Counted from the first letter of the stretch, positions 7,609-15,799 are shown. The stretch: 20,536 nucleotides of DNA from Burkholderiales bacterium (GCA_947456845.1 CANGUJ010000020.1:1-20536); one strand, 5' to 3'. The notes: a model not told the origin generated them from the sequence alone. A program made the numbers and translations.

Positions 7609-8936
7609 ACACCCTCGACCCCTCCCCCTTCGCGGCACGGCGAGCGCGCCTGGCGGAGTCCATGCGGGCCGCCGGCGGCGGCATTGCCGTCATTCCGACC
7701 GCGCCGGAACGCGCACGCAATCGCGACACGCATTATCCATACCGGCATGACAGCTACGCATACTATGTGTCCGGTTTCACCGAGCCGGAAGCCGTCACGG
7801 TCATTTGCTGCGACGATACCGTGCGGTCAATGCTGTTCTGCCGCCCCAAACACGAGGAGCGCGAAATCTGGGACGGCTTCCGCCACGGACCGGATGCGGC
7901 GCGCGTCGCGTTCGCGTTCGACGAGGCCCATTCCATCGAGGAGTTCGATGCCCTGCTGCCCAAGCTTCTGGCCGGCGCGCCCAACGTGTTCTATTCGGTC
8001 GGCTTCGACGAGGCGTTCGACGCGCGCGTCACGCGGGCGCTCAATGCCGTGCGCAACATGGCACGTTCCGGCCTGTCCGCGCCGACCGCGATCCGCGATG
8101 TGCGCGCCATGCTCGATCCCATGCGGCTGGTCAAGGACGCCGGCGAAATCGCCATCATGCGCCGCGCCGCGGCCATCTCCACGGCGGCCCACAAGCGCGC
8201 CATGCATGCCGCCCGCCCCGGCCGCAACGAATACGAGATCGAGGCCGAAATCCTGCACGAGTTCCGCGCCGGCGGTTCCGAGTATCCCGCCTATACCTCC
8301 ATCGTCGCAGGCGGCGCCAACGCGTGCGTGCTGCACTACGTTTCGAACAACGCGCCGCTCAAGGATGGCGACCTGCTGCTGATCGACGCGGGATGCGAGT
8401 TGCAGAGCTACGCCAGCGACATCACCCGCACGTTTCCCGTCAACGGCCGCTTCAGCGGCGCCCAGCGGGACCTGTATCAGCTTGTGCTGGCGGCCCAGGA
8501 TGCCGCGGTGGCCGCCACCCGGCCCGGTACCGCGTACAACCTGCCGCATGAGGCCGCCGTAAAGGTGCTCGCCCAGGGCATGCTCGACCTGGGCCTGCTC
8601 ACCGGCACGCTCGACGCCGCACTCGAGCTGGGCGACAAGCGGGAAGGCGGCTATTTCCGCTTCTACATGCACCGCACCGGGCACTGGCTCGGCCTCGACG
8701 TGCACGATGCGGGGGAATACAAGCGCGGCGAGCAATGGCTGCCGCTTGCCGCCGGCAACGTGGTCACCGTCGAGCCCGGTATCTATGTCCGTCCCGCCGC
8801 GGATGTACCCGAGCATTTCTGGAATATCGGCATACGCATCGAGGACGACGCGCTCGTGACCGAAAACGGTTGCGAACTCATCACCGCGGCCTGCCCGAAA
8901 ACCATCGCCGACATCGAGGCCTGGATGCGGGCGTGA
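7605..8936 (+). CDS. pepP: Xaa-Pro aminopeptidase PepP
   Basis: PepP is a cytoplasmic di-metal peptidase that removes the N-terminal residue from peptides with proline in position 2. The 443-residue product is close to the 441 of E. coli. It has an N-terminal creatinase-like domain (about residues 1-170, with NRDTHYPYRHDSYAYYVSGF) and a pita-bread catalytic domain. All five expected metal ligands are present: D261 (LIDAG), D272 (SDITRTF), H360 (GHWLGLDVHD), E390 (TVEPGIY) and E413 (IRIEDD). The ATG at 7605 overlaps the murU stop by 4 bases. The open frame upstream to 7248 is the shadow of murU. The stop shares one base with the next start (TGATG). PepP next to a UbiH-family hydroxylase is a conserved pairing in proteobacteria. 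Confidence 0.96.
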   Translation: MNTLDPSPFAARRARLAESMRAAGGGIAVIPTAPERARNRDTHYPYRHDSYAYYVSGFTEPEAVTVICCDDTVRSMLFCRPKHEEREIWDGFRHGPDAARVAFAFDEAHSIEEFDALLPKLLAGAPNVFYSVGFDEAFDARVTRALNAVRNMARSGLSAPTAIRDVRAMLDPMRLVKDAGEIAIMRRAAAISTAAHKRAMHAARPGRNEYEIEAEILHEFRAGGSEYPAYTSIVAGGANACVLHYVSNNAPLKDGDLLLIDAGCELQSYASDITRTFPVNGRFSGAQRDLYQLVLAAQDAAVAATRPGTAYNLPHEAAVKVLAQGMLDLGLLTGTLDAALELGDKREGGYFRFYMHRTGHWLGLDVHDAGEYKRGEQWLPLAAGNVVTVEPGIYVRPAADVPEHFWNIGIRIEDDALVTENGCELITAACPKTIADIEAWMRA

Positions 8937-10051
8937 TGCCATCCCGCCCGGACTTGCGCGTCGTGGTCGCCGGAGCGGGCCCGGTCGGACTCACTACCGC
9001 CATCGCCCTTGCCGCTGCCGGCATCCGCGTTCGGGTTCTCGACGCGAAACCCGCGTCCGCCCCGGTCGATGACTCGCGGACCGTTGCGCTCTCGCACGGC
9101 AGCCGCCTGATCCTCGAACGCCTCGGCGTCTGGGAAGGCATGCCGGCCACGCCGATCCGGCGCATCGAGATATCACAGCAGGGCGGCTTCGGGCGCACAC
9201 GCATCGATGCGTCCGACCATGACATCGACGCGCTCGGGCATGTGGCCCGGCTGGCCGTGCTCGCCGCGGCGCTGGCGCGCAGCGCAACCGGCCGCGGCAT
9301 CGAAATACGCCACGGCAGCAGAGTCCGCACGGTTGCCGGCGGCGGCGATGCGCGCTTCGAGGCCGATGGCGCGCCGCTTGACTGCGACCTGCTGATCCGT
9401 GCCGAAGGCACGCCTGACAGCCAGGCCGCAACCAAGGACTACGGACAGAGCGCGGTAGTCACCGAAGCATGGCCCGCCGCGCCACGCGATGCGTGCGCCT
9501 GGGAGCGGTTCACGCCGACCGGACCGCTGGCCCTGCTTCCGCTGGATGACGCATTCTCCGTCGTCTGGTGCATGCCGCCGGAGCGGGCGGCGCGTGTTTG
9601 CGCGATGCGCGATACCGAATTTCTCGCCGCGCTTGGCGAAGCCTCGCATTTCGCCCCGTATCGATGGCAACGCGCAGCCAGCCGGCGCGCCTACCCGCTG
9701 GCGCTGGTGCGCCGGCCGCCCGAGGCTGGCTTGCGCGAGGTGTGGATCGGCAATGCGGCGCAAACGCTCCATCCGGTGGCCGGACAAGGCCTCAACCTGG
9801 GGCTGCGCGATGCGTTTGAACTCTCGCTCGCACTGCGCGATGCGCCTCTTGAAGTGGCCCTGCCTGTGTGGCGTAAGCATCGCGATCTGGATCGCCGGGC
9901 CATGGTGCGCACCACCGACGCCTATGTTTCGCTGTTTTCCAATGACCTGTGTGCGCTGCGCGTCGCGCGCGGCGCCGGGCTGGCCGTCGTCGATACCGTG
10001 CCGGCATTGCGGCGCCTGGTGGCGCGCCGCATGATGTTCGGCAAGCGCTGA
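8936..10051 (+). CDS. ubiH: FAD-dependent ubiquinone-biosynthesis hydroxylase, UbiH/UbiF family
   Basis: Members of this family hydroxylate the aromatic ring of ubiquinone precursors using FAD, NAD(P)H and O2, at the membrane-associated Ubi complex. The 371-residue product has a dinucleotide-binding GAGPVG motif at G13-G18, then DSRTVALSHGSRLILERLGVW. The region ERFTPTGPLALLPL and the FAD/ring-closing motif GNAAQTLHPVAGQGLNLGLRDA at about residue 272 follow. These are closest in my reading to UbiH. The middle DG motif reads RAEGTPD, with E157 where Asp is usual. The ATG shares a base with the pepP stop. Which ring carbon it acts on cannot be decided from sequence, since bacteria carry different sets of UbiH/I/F/L/M enzymes. 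It is the last gene of the coupled amgK chain. Confidence 0.85.
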   Translation: MPSRPDLRVVVAGAGPVGLTTAIALAAAGIRVRVLDAKPASAPVDDSRTVALSHGSRLILERLGVWEGMPATPIRRIEISQQGGFGRTRIDASDHDIDALGHVARLAVLAAALARSATGRGIEIRHGSRVRTVAGGGDARFEADGAPLDCDLLIRAEGTPDSQAATKDYGQSAVVTEAWPAAPRDACAWERFTPTGPLALLPLDDAFSVVWCMPPERAARVCAMRDTEFLAALGEASHFAPYRWQRAASRRAYPLALVRRPPEAGLREVWIGNAAQTLHPVAGQGLNLGLRDAFELSLALRDAPLEVALPVWRKHRDLDRRAMVRTTDAYVSLFSNDLCALRVARGAGLAVVDTVPALRRLVARRMMFGKR

Positions 10052-10087
10052 CACGAGACCGCGTTCATCGTCCCGGGCTTGGGGTCG

Positions 10088-10110
10088 GCAGCCGCCCGGC
10101 TGCACGCAGC
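10088..10110 (+). terminator. Weak hairpin(s) after ubiH, possible terminator
   Basis: GCAGCC, loop GCCC, GGCTGC (10088-10103) is a perfect 6-bp stem. It overlaps a second, competing stem GCTG/CAGC (10099-10110). A five-T run begins at 10119, several bases further on, so this is not a textbook intrinsic terminator. Its place at the end of the six-gene chain, just before a promoter-like TATAAT, fits a boundary between two units. Confidence 0.28.
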
Positions 10111-10144
10111 GGTACGCATTTTTCTGGGCGTATAATCCGCGCCC
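10108..10144 (+). promoter_or_regulatory. Candidate promoter of dusB-fis with GC-rich discriminator
   Basis: A perfect TATAAT lies at 10131-10136 in the 135-base gap upstream of dusB. It is followed by CCGCGCC and C/G-only sequence through the expected start site near 10143. No good -35 hexamer is seen at 16-18 bases and there is no TGn extension. GC-rich discriminators are typical of promoters shut down by ppGpp/DksA, and the E. coli dusB-fis promoter is a known example. The regulatory reading is inference. Confidence 0.5.
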
Positions 10145-10186
10145 GCGCTCAAAAAATAAGCAAGCCCAATTGGGAAACACGTCGCC

Positions 10187-11230
10187 TTGAACATCGGTCC
10201 GCACACCCTGCCAAACAACCTGTTCGTGGCGCCCATGGCCGGCGTGACGGACCGGCCCTTCCGCACGCTTTGCAGGCGTCTTGGCGCGGGCTACGCCGTG
10301 TCCGAGATGGTAGCGTCCAATGTCGCCCTATACGCCAGCGTGAAGTCGCAGCGCCGCATGGACCATCGCGGCGAAGCCTCTCCCATCGCGGTCCAGATCG
10401 CCGGGGCCGAACCCGGAATGATGGCCGCGGCCGCCCGCGTCAATGTCGAGCGCGGCGCTCAGATCATCGACATCAACATGGGCTGCCCGGTCAAGAAAGT
10501 CTGCAACAAGTGGGCCGGTTCGGCGCTGCTTGCCAACGAACCGCTGCTCGGACGTATTCTGGAAACGGTGGTCGGCGCGGTCAATGTCCCCGTCACCCTG
10601 AAGTTTCGCACCGGACCGTCACCCGATGCGCGCAACGCGGTGCGCGTGGCGCGCATCGCGGAAAGCGCCGGCATCCAGATGCTGACCCTGCACGGACGCA
10701 CGCGTGCCTGCGGCTTCAGGGGACATGCGGAGTACGAGACCATCCGCGAGGTCAAGGCTTCAGTCGGCATTCCCGTAGCGGCCAATGGCGACATCGATTC
10801 GCCCGCAAAGGCGCGCGACGTGCTCCTGCGCACCGGCGCGGATGCCCTGATGATCGGGCGCGCCGCGCAGGGACGACCATGGATTTTCCGCGAGATCGCG
10901 CATTTCCTCGCCACCGGCGCGCACCTCCCCGCGCCCACCGTCGCCGAGGCCCGCGCCCTTCTTCTGGCGCATCTGGAAGACCACTACGCCTTCTACGGCG
11001 AGTCAAGCGGCGTACGCACCGCACGCAAGCACATCATCTGGTACACGCGCGGCCTGGCGGGATCGGCGGCCTTTCGGCAGTACATGAACACCCTCGACAC
11101 CACGACTGAACAAATGCGCGCGGTCGCGGATTTCTTCGATGCACGGCCCGGCGAGCGCCTCGCCTACGACGAACCGGCTGCCCCGGGCGTCGCGGCCAAT
11201 GACGAACCCACGGAGGCAATGGCGGCATGA
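10187..11230 (+). CDS. dusB: tRNA-dihydrouridine synthase DusB
   Basis: DusB reduces specific uridines in the tRNA D-loop to dihydrouridine with FMN and NADPH. The 347-residue product is a TIM barrel with APMAGVTDRPFR near the N terminus (FMN site), SEMVASN, DINMGCPVKKV with the expected catalytic C100, LHGRTRACGF, and the FMN-phosphate region VAANGDI and GADALMIGRAAQGRPWIF. A helical C-terminal domain follows. TTG at 10187 is the start: it gives MNIGPHTLPNNLFVAPMAG, matching the family N terminus, and a GGGAA stretch lies 10 bases upstream. The next Met is inside the FMN motif, so it is excluded. The stop overlaps the fis ATG by 4 bases, the conserved dusB-fis arrangement. The acidic/alanine C-terminal tail after about residue 325 looks lineage-specific. 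Confidence 0.96.
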   Translation: MNIGPHTLPNNLFVAPMAGVTDRPFRTLCRRLGAGYAVSEMVASNVALYASVKSQRRMDHRGEASPIAVQIAGAEPGMMAAAARVNVERGAQIIDINMGCPVKKVCNKWAGSALLANEPLLGRILETVVGAVNVPVTLKFRTGPSPDARNAVRVARIAESAGIQMLTLHGRTRACGFRGHAEYETIREVKASVGIPVAANGDIDSPAKARDVLLRTGADALMIGRAAQGRPWIFREIAHFLATGAHLPAPTVAEARALLLAHLEDHYAFYGESSGVRTARKHIIWYTRGLAGSAAFRQYMNTLDTTTEQMRAVADFFDARPGERLAYDEPAAPGVAANDEPTEAMAA

Positions 11231-11475
11231 CCAAGGCACACGACAAGCACAGCGAGATCGCCGAGTGCGTGCGCAAGAACCTGGAAAAGTATTTCCGCGA
11301 CCTGGACGGCGCCAAGCCCGGTCCGGTCTATGACATGGTCGTACACGCGGTCGAAAAGCCGATGATCGAAATCGTGCTCGACCAGGCCGCGGGCAACCAG
11401 ACCGAGGCCGCCGAGTTGCTCGGTATCAATCGCAACACCCTGCGCAAGAAGATCCAGTTCCACAAGATCCGCTAG
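11227..11475 (+). CDS. fis: DNA-binding nucleoid protein Fis
   Basis: Fis is a small homodimeric DNA-bending protein that regulates growth-rate-dependent genes and recombination. This 82-residue version is shorter than E. coli Fis (98), lacking part of the N-terminal arm. It keeps the helical dimer core (GPVYDMVVHAVEKPMIEIVL) and the helix-turn-helix QTEAAELLGINRNTLRKKI at about residues 58-76. Short Fis proteins of this type are common outside the enterics. The ATGA overlap with dusB means its expression is tied to that gene and to the promoter upstream of it. Whether the short arm still activates Fis-dependent recombinases is unclear. Confidence 0.95.
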   Translation: MTKAHDKHSEIAECVRKNLEKYFRDLDGAKPGPVYDMVVHAVEKPMIEIVLDQAAGNQTEAAELLGINRNTLRKKIQFHKIR

Positions 11476-11494
11476 CCGCCCGACCGGAATAGTC

Positions 11495-13060
11495 ATGATC
11501 AGACAAGCATTGCTGTCGGTGTCGGACAAGTCCGGCATCGTCGAGTTTGGCCGCGCGCTCGCCGGCATGGGCATCACCATCCTGTCCACCGGCGGCACGG
11601 CGCAGGCCCTGCGCGATGCCGGTATCGGGGTCACCGAGGTCGGCGACTACACCGGGTTCCCCGAGATGCTCGACGGCCGCGTCAAGACGCTGCACCCGAA
11701 AATCCACGGCGGCCTGCTGGGGCGGCGCTCAATGCCGGCGCACGTGGCTAAGATGAAGGAACACGGCATCGAGCACATCGACCTGGTGTGCGTGAACCTG
11801 TATCCGTTCGCGCGGACCGTGGCCAATCCTGACTGCTCGCTCGAGGACGCCATCGAGAACATCGACATCGGCGGCCCGACGATGCTGCGCTCGGCGGCGA
11901 AAAACTGGGAGGACGTGACCGTGGTGGTCGACCCGACCGACTACGAGCGGGTCATGGCCGAGCTGCGTGCCGGCGGCGGCCGGACCGAGCGTGCGACCCG
12001 CTTCGCGCTCGCCGCCAAGGTCTATACGCATACCGCCGCCTATGACGGCGCGATCAGCAATTACCTGACCTCGATCGCAACGCCGGAACGGCAACCGGCG
12101 CGCCACGCCTATCCCGACCGGTTGACCCTGCAATTCACCAAGGTGCAGGAGATGCGCTACGGCGAAAACCCGCACCAGTCCGCGGCGTTCTACCGCGATG
12201 CCGAACCCGCGCCCGGAACGCTCGCGGGCTACCGGCAGCTGCAGGGCAAGGAACTGTCCTACAACAACATCGCCGACGCCGATGCGGCCTGGGAATGCGT
12301 CAAGACCTTCGATGCCGCTGCCTGCGTGATCGTCAAGCATGCCAACCCTTGCGGCGTGGCGATCGGAGCGAACGCGCTGGATGCCTACACAAAGGCGCTC
12401 AAGACCGACCCCACCTCCGCCTTCGGCGGCATCATCGCCTTCAACGGTCCGCTGGACGGTGCGGCGGCCGAGGCGGTCGCCAGGCAGTTCGTGGAGGTCG
12501 TCATCGCCCCCGCCTACGACGCGCGGGCGCTCGAGGTCTTCGCTGCCAAGCCGAACGTGCGCGTGCTGGCGATCGCGCGGGCGGCGGGCGAAAACCGCTA
12601 TGACGTCAAGCGGGTGGGGGGCGGACTGCTCGTGCAGTCGCCCGATGCCCGCAATGTGGCCGACACCGAACTGCAGGTGGTGACCCGGCGCAAGCCGTCG
12701 GTGGCCGAGATGCACGACATGATGTTCGCCTGGCGGGTTGCCAAGTACGTCAAATCCAATGCGATCGTGTTCTGCGGCGGCGGCATGACCCTGGGCGTCG
12801 GCGCCGGCCAGATGAGCCGCGTCGATTCCACCCGCATCGCCGCCATCAAGGCGCAGAACGCGGGACTTTCGCTGATGGGCTCGGCGGTCGCCTCGGACGC
12901 GTTCTTCCCTTTCCGCGACGGCCTCGACGTCCTGGCGGAGGCGGGCGCGAAGGCGGTGATCCAGCCCGGCGGCAGCGTCCGCGACGCGGAAGTCATTGCC
13001 GCCGCGGACGAACACGGCATCGCGATGGTGTTCACCGGCGTGCGCCATTTCCGCCACTAG
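11495..13060 (+). CDS. purH: Bifunctional AICAR transformylase / IMP cyclohydrolase PurH
   Basis: PurH performs the last two steps of de novo purine synthesis: formylation of AICAR with 10-formyl-tetrahydrofolate, then cyclisation to IMP. The 521-residue length is typical. The N-terminal MGS-like cyclohydrolase domain (about 1-145) shows SVSDKSGI, LSTGGTA and DGRVKTLHPKIHGGLL. The C-terminal transformylase domain shows YGENPHQSAAFY, the catalytic pair K281-H282 in VKHANPCGVA, PTSAFGGIIAFN, and a C-terminal GSAVASDAFFPFRDGLD and AVIQPGGSVRD. The ATG at 11495 has a GGAA 5-6 bases upstream. It lies 19 bases after fis, an order also seen in other proteobacteria. Confidence 0.97.
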   Translation: MIRQALLSVSDKSGIVEFGRALAGMGITILSTGGTAQALRDAGIGVTEVGDYTGFPEMLDGRVKTLHPKIHGGLLGRRSMPAHVAKMKEHGIEHIDLVCVNLYPFARTVANPDCSLEDAIENIDIGGPTMLRSAAKNWEDVTVVVDPTDYERVMAELRAGGGRTERATRFALAAKVYTHTAAYDGAISNYLTSIATPERQPARHAYPDRLTLQFTKVQEMRYGENPHQSAAFYRDAEPAPGTLAGYRQLQGKELSYNNIADADAAWECVKTFDAAACVIVKHANPCGVAIGANALDAYTKALKTDPTSAFGGIIAFNGPLDGAAAEAVARQFVEVVIAPAYDARALEVFAAKPNVRVLAIARAAGENRYDVKRVGGGLLVQSPDARNVADTELQVVTRRKPSVAEMHDMMFAWRVAKYVKSNAIVFCGGGMTLGVGAGQMSRVDSTRIAAIKAQNAGLSLMGSAVASDAFFPFRDGLDVLAEAGAKAVIQPGGSVRDAEVIAAADEHGIAMVFTGVRHFRH

Positions 13061-13070
13061 CGGCGCGGCG

Positions 13071-13607
13071 GTGCGCATCCTCGGCATCGACCCCGGTCTG
13101 CGCGTCACCGGGTACGGCGTCATCGAGCGCGCCGGCTCGCGCCTGCGCTACATCGCCAGCGGCACCGTCCGCATCCCCGCCCAGGACGGCCTGCCGGCCC
13201 GCCTCAAGGCCATTCTCGACGGCGTCGGCGAAGTCGTCGCCGCATTCCATCCCGATACCGCCGTGATCGAAAAGGTCTTCGTCAGCACCAACCCGCAGTC
13301 GACCCTGCTTCTCGGCCAGGCACGCGGCGCCGCCATCTGCGCATTGGTGGCAGCCGGCCTGCCGGTGCACGAGTACACCGCCCTGCAGGTCAAGCAGGCG
13401 GTGGCCGGCCACGGCAAGGCGCACAAGAGCGCCGTGCAGGAGATGGTGAGACGCCTACTTGGTCTTGACGGCACGCCGGGCACCGATTCCGCCGACGCGC
13501 TGGCCGTCGCCATCTGCCACACCAACCATACGGGCGTGCAGGCCGCCGCCGGCGGACAACTGGCTCGCATGGGCCTCAAGCTGCGCGGCGGCCGTCTGGT
13601 CGATTGA
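13071..13607 (+). CDS. ruvC: Holliday-junction resolvase RuvC
   Basis: RuvC is the dimeric endonuclease that cuts Holliday junctions held by RuvAB. The 178-residue product has the full RNase H-like active site: D7 (GIDPG), E67 (VIEKVF), D139 and D142 (GTDSADALA). HGKAHKSAVQEMV fits the DNA-contacting region. I used GTG 13071, giving MRILGIDPGLRVTGYG, a standard RuvC N terminus. Upstream in-frame ATG 12996 lies in purH and adds unrelated sequence. Only a GC-rich region, no clear AGGAG, precedes it. It begins 10 bases after purH. Confidence 0.96.
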   Translation: MRILGIDPGLRVTGYGVIERAGSRLRYIASGTVRIPAQDGLPARLKAILDGVGEVVAAFHPDTAVIEKVFVSTNPQSTLLLGQARGAAICALVAAGLPVHEYTALQVKQAVAGHGKAHKSAVQEMVRRLLGLDGTPGTDSADALAVAICHTNHTGVQAAAGGQLARMGLKLRGGRLVD

Positions 13608-13662
13608 TGCGTGCCTGCCGGGCGCGGGTCGGCGTCGGCCGGTTCCGCTACACTCCTCCTCC

Positions 13663-14244
13663 ATGATCGGTCGTATCGCTGGCACCCTGCTGGAGAAGAG
13701 TCCGCCGCATATCCTGGTCGATTGCGGCGGAGTCGGCTATGAAGTCGACGTTCCCATGAGCACTCTGTACAACCTGCCGGAGCCCGGGCAAAAGGTGGTT
13801 TTGTTCACCCAGCAGGTCGTGCGCGAGGATGCGCATCTACTGTACGGGTTCGGCACCGCGGCCGAACGAGAAGCGTTCCGCCAGTTGACAAAGATTTCAG
13901 GCGTCGGTCCGCGTATCGCCTTGTCTGTGCTCTCGGGATTGTCGGTTGCGGAACTGGCCCAGGCCGTCACCATGCAGGAAGCAGGCCGCCTGACCAAGAT
14001 TCCCGGCATCGGCAAGAAGACCGCCGAGCGCCTGCTGCTCGAACTCAAGGGCAAGCTCGGCGCCGACCTCTCGGCGGCGATCGATATCAACCGCCCCGCC
14101 CCGGCAGGGAACGACGTGCTCAACGCCTTGCTCGCGCTAGGCTACAACGACCGCGAAGCGCTTGCCGCGATCAAGCTCGTGCCGGCCGGACTGTCCGTAG
14201 CCGAGGGCATCCGGCATGCCCTGCGCTCGCTTTCCAAGTCCTAG
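13663..14244 (+). CDS. ruvA: Holliday-junction branch-migration protein RuvA
   Basis: RuvA is the tetrameric protein that grips Holliday junctions and loads RuvB. The 193-residue product opens with MIGRIAGTLLEKSPPHILVDCGGVGYEV (read in parts: MIGRIAGTL is the OB-fold start). Two helix-hairpin-helix motifs follow, ISGVGPRIAL and IPGIGKKTAERLLLELK. The C-terminal RuvB-contacting domain (NALLALGYNDREA, about 145-193) closes it. I chose ATG 13663, the family-standard start. The open frame from 13459 upstream is the shadow of ruvC. A 55-base gap separates it from ruvC, holding a weak TACACT -10-like element at 13649-13654 without a good -35, so an internal promoter is only a possibility. Confidence 0.96.
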   Translation: MIGRIAGTLLEKSPPHILVDCGGVGYEVDVPMSTLYNLPEPGQKVVLFTQQVVREDAHLLYGFGTAAEREAFRQLTKISGVGPRIALSVLSGLSVAELAQAVTMQEAGRLTKIPGIGKKTAERLLLELKGKLGADLSAAIDINRPAPAGNDVLNALLALGYNDREALAAIKLVPAGLSVAEGIRHALRSLSKS

Positions 14245-14259
14245 CCCTGCCGACCCGTC

Positions 14260-15315
14260 ATGGCCGTTGAACCCGATCGCATTTCCGTCTCGGCCGACCG
14301 GGTCGTCTCGGCCGCGCCGGAGTCGCGCCAGGAAGAAGCGTTCGAGCGCGCCTTGCGCCCGAAGCTGCTGGACGAATACGTGGGCCAGGAGCGGGTGCGC
14401 GAGAAACTGTCGATCTTCATTTCGGCGGCGCGCAGGCGCAGCGAGGCGCTTGACCATACCCTCCTCTTCGGCCCGCCCGGGCTGGGCAAGACCACCTTGG
14501 CGCACATCATCGCCCGCGAGATGGGCGTGAACCTGCGCCAGACCTCGGGCCCCGTGCTGGAGCGGCCTGGTGATCTGGCGGCGCTCCTCACCAACCTCGA
14601 GGCGAACGATGTGCTGTTCATCGATGAGATTCACAGGCTCTCCCCGGTCGTCGAGGAAATCCTCTATCCCGCTCTCGAGGATTACCAGATCGACATCATG
14701 ATCGGCGAAGGTCCGGCGGCACGCTCGGTCAAGCTCGATCTGCAGCCCTTCACGCTGGTGGGCGCAACCACCCGCGCGGGCATGCTGACCAATCCGCTGC
14801 GCGACCGCTTCGGCATCGTCGAGCGGCTGGAGTTCTACACGCCGCAGGAACTCACGCGCATCGTCAGCCGCTCGGCCGCCCTGCTGAAGGTGGAGACCAG
14901 CGACGACGGGGCGCTCGAGATCGCACGGCGCTCGCGCGGCACACCGCGCATCGCCAACCGGCTGCTCCGGCGCGTACGCGACTTCGCCGAGGTCAAGGCG
15001 CACGGCAAGGTGACACGACCGGTGGCCGACAGAGCCCTTGCCATGCTGGAGGTTGACGCGATCGGCCTCGATCTCATGGACCGCAAGCTGCTCGAGGCGA
15101 TCATCCAGCGCTTTTCGGGAGGCCCGGTCGGGCTCGACAACCTTGCCGCGGCCATCGGTGAAGAATCGGAAACCATCGAGGATGTGCTCGAACCCTACCT
15201 GATACAGCAGGGCTACCTGCAGCGCACGCCGCGCGGGCGGGTCGCCACCGCGGCCGCCTACGGACACTTCGGCCTGACCGTGCCGTCGGCGACGCCTACG
15301 CAGAACCTGTTCTAG
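14260..15315 (+). CDS. ruvB: Holliday-junction branch-migration ATPase RuvB
   Basis: RuvB forms hexameric AAA+ motors that drive branch migration with RuvA. The 351-residue product has an N-terminal ALRPKLLDEYVGQ element, Walker A GPPGLGKT at 71-78, Walker B DEIH at 122-125, sensor GATTRAGML, and the arginine region PLRDRFGI. A sensor-2 stretch RGTPRIANRLLRRVRDFA and a C-terminal winged helix (EPYLIQQGYLQRTPRGR) follow. All key residues are intact. It lies 15 bases after ruvA and completes ruvCAB in the usual order. Confidence 0.97.
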   Translation: MAVEPDRISVSADRVVSAAPESRQEEAFERALRPKLLDEYVGQERVREKLSIFISAARRRSEALDHTLLFGPPGLGKTTLAHIIAREMGVNLRQTSGPVLERPGDLAALLTNLEANDVLFIDEIHRLSPVVEEILYPALEDYQIDIMIGEGPAARSVKLDLQPFTLVGATTRAGMLTNPLRDRFGIVERLEFYTPQELTRIVSRSAALLKVETSDDGALEIARRSRGTPRIANRLLRRVRDFAEVKAHGKVTRPVADRALAMLEVDAIGLDLMDRKLLEAIIQRFSGGPVGLDNLAAAIGEESETIEDVLEPYLIQQGYLQRTPRGRVATAAAYGHFGLTVPSATPTQNLF

Positions 15316-15343
15316 GCCGCCGCCACGTCGGTTAAACTGGCGG

Positions 15344-15799
15344 GTGTTGGCGCTTGCGCCCGACCCGTTCGGGAGACCGGCGATTTTATCTTCGCAGAGC
15401 ATCGAACCCTTTATCTGGCCTTCGCGCGTTTATTACGAAGACACCGACATGTCGGGCGTGGTCTATCACGCCAATTATCTGAAGTTCTTCGAGCGGGCAC
15501 GCACGGAATGGCTGCGCAGCGTTGGCTTCGACCAGGAAACGCTGCGCCGCGATCATCAACTCGTCTTCGCGCTCAGGCGCATGGAACTCGACTTCCAGCG
15601 CGCGGCGCGCCTTGACGACCTGCTCGAGGTCAGCGTGACACCGTCCGGGCTCAAGCAGGTGACTTTCTCGATCGAACAGGAAGCCCGCAGAGGCGGCGAG
15701 CCGATCGCCCGCGCACGGGTGCAGATCGCCTGCCTTAACTACCCGGCATTCACCCCACGCGTGGTCCCCGACTTCATCAAACGGAAAATCCAGGAATGA
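15344..15799 (+). CDS. ybgC: Tol-Pal-associated acyl-CoA thioesterase YbgC
   Basis: YbgC is a hot-dog-fold thioesterase acting on short acyl-CoA or acyl-ACP and is coded with the tol-pal genes. The core is clear: WPSRVYYEDTDMSGVVYHANYL with the catalytic-Asp DTD motif, then FERARTEWLRSVG. The start is uncertain. GTG 15344 (or TTG 15347) gives 151 or 150 residues, with the G-rich GGCGGGT too close to act as a ribosome binding site. An in-frame ATT at 15383 gives 138 residues, nearer the roughly 134 of E. coli, and has GGGAG 7 bases upstream. A TAAACT -10-like element at 15333-15338 could start a transcript here, but its -35 is poor. The stop overlaps the tolQ ATG by 4 bases. The gene follows ruvB by 28 bases at most. 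Confidence 0.92.
   Translation: MLALAPDPFGRPAILSSQSIEPFIWPSRVYYEDTDMSGVVYHANYLKFFERARTEWLRSVGFDQETLRRDHQLVFALRRMELDFQRAARLDDLLEVSVTPSGLKQVTFSIEQEARRGGEPIARARVQIACLNYPAFTPRVVPDFIKRKIQE

Noticed and set aside
7827..8942. 371-codon open frame antisense to pepP
   Set aside because: PepP has all five metal ligands in the other strand; the antisense product is Gly/Val/His-rich filler typical of GC-rich shadows.
11729..13123. 464-codon open frame antisense to purH
   Set aside because: It mirrors a clearly conserved gene, has low-complexity His/Arg/Gly/Val-rich translation without motifs, and such long antisense frames are expected in high-GC coding DNA.
13608..13662. Promoter between ruvC and ruvA
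   Set aside because: Only a TACACT -10-like hexamer is visible, with no -35 at suitable spacing; too weak to list as a feature.
14137..15402. 421-codon open frame antisense to ruvB
   Set aside because: Same reasoning: ruvB on the plus strand is intact with all AAA+ motifs, and the antisense translation shows no recognisable domain.
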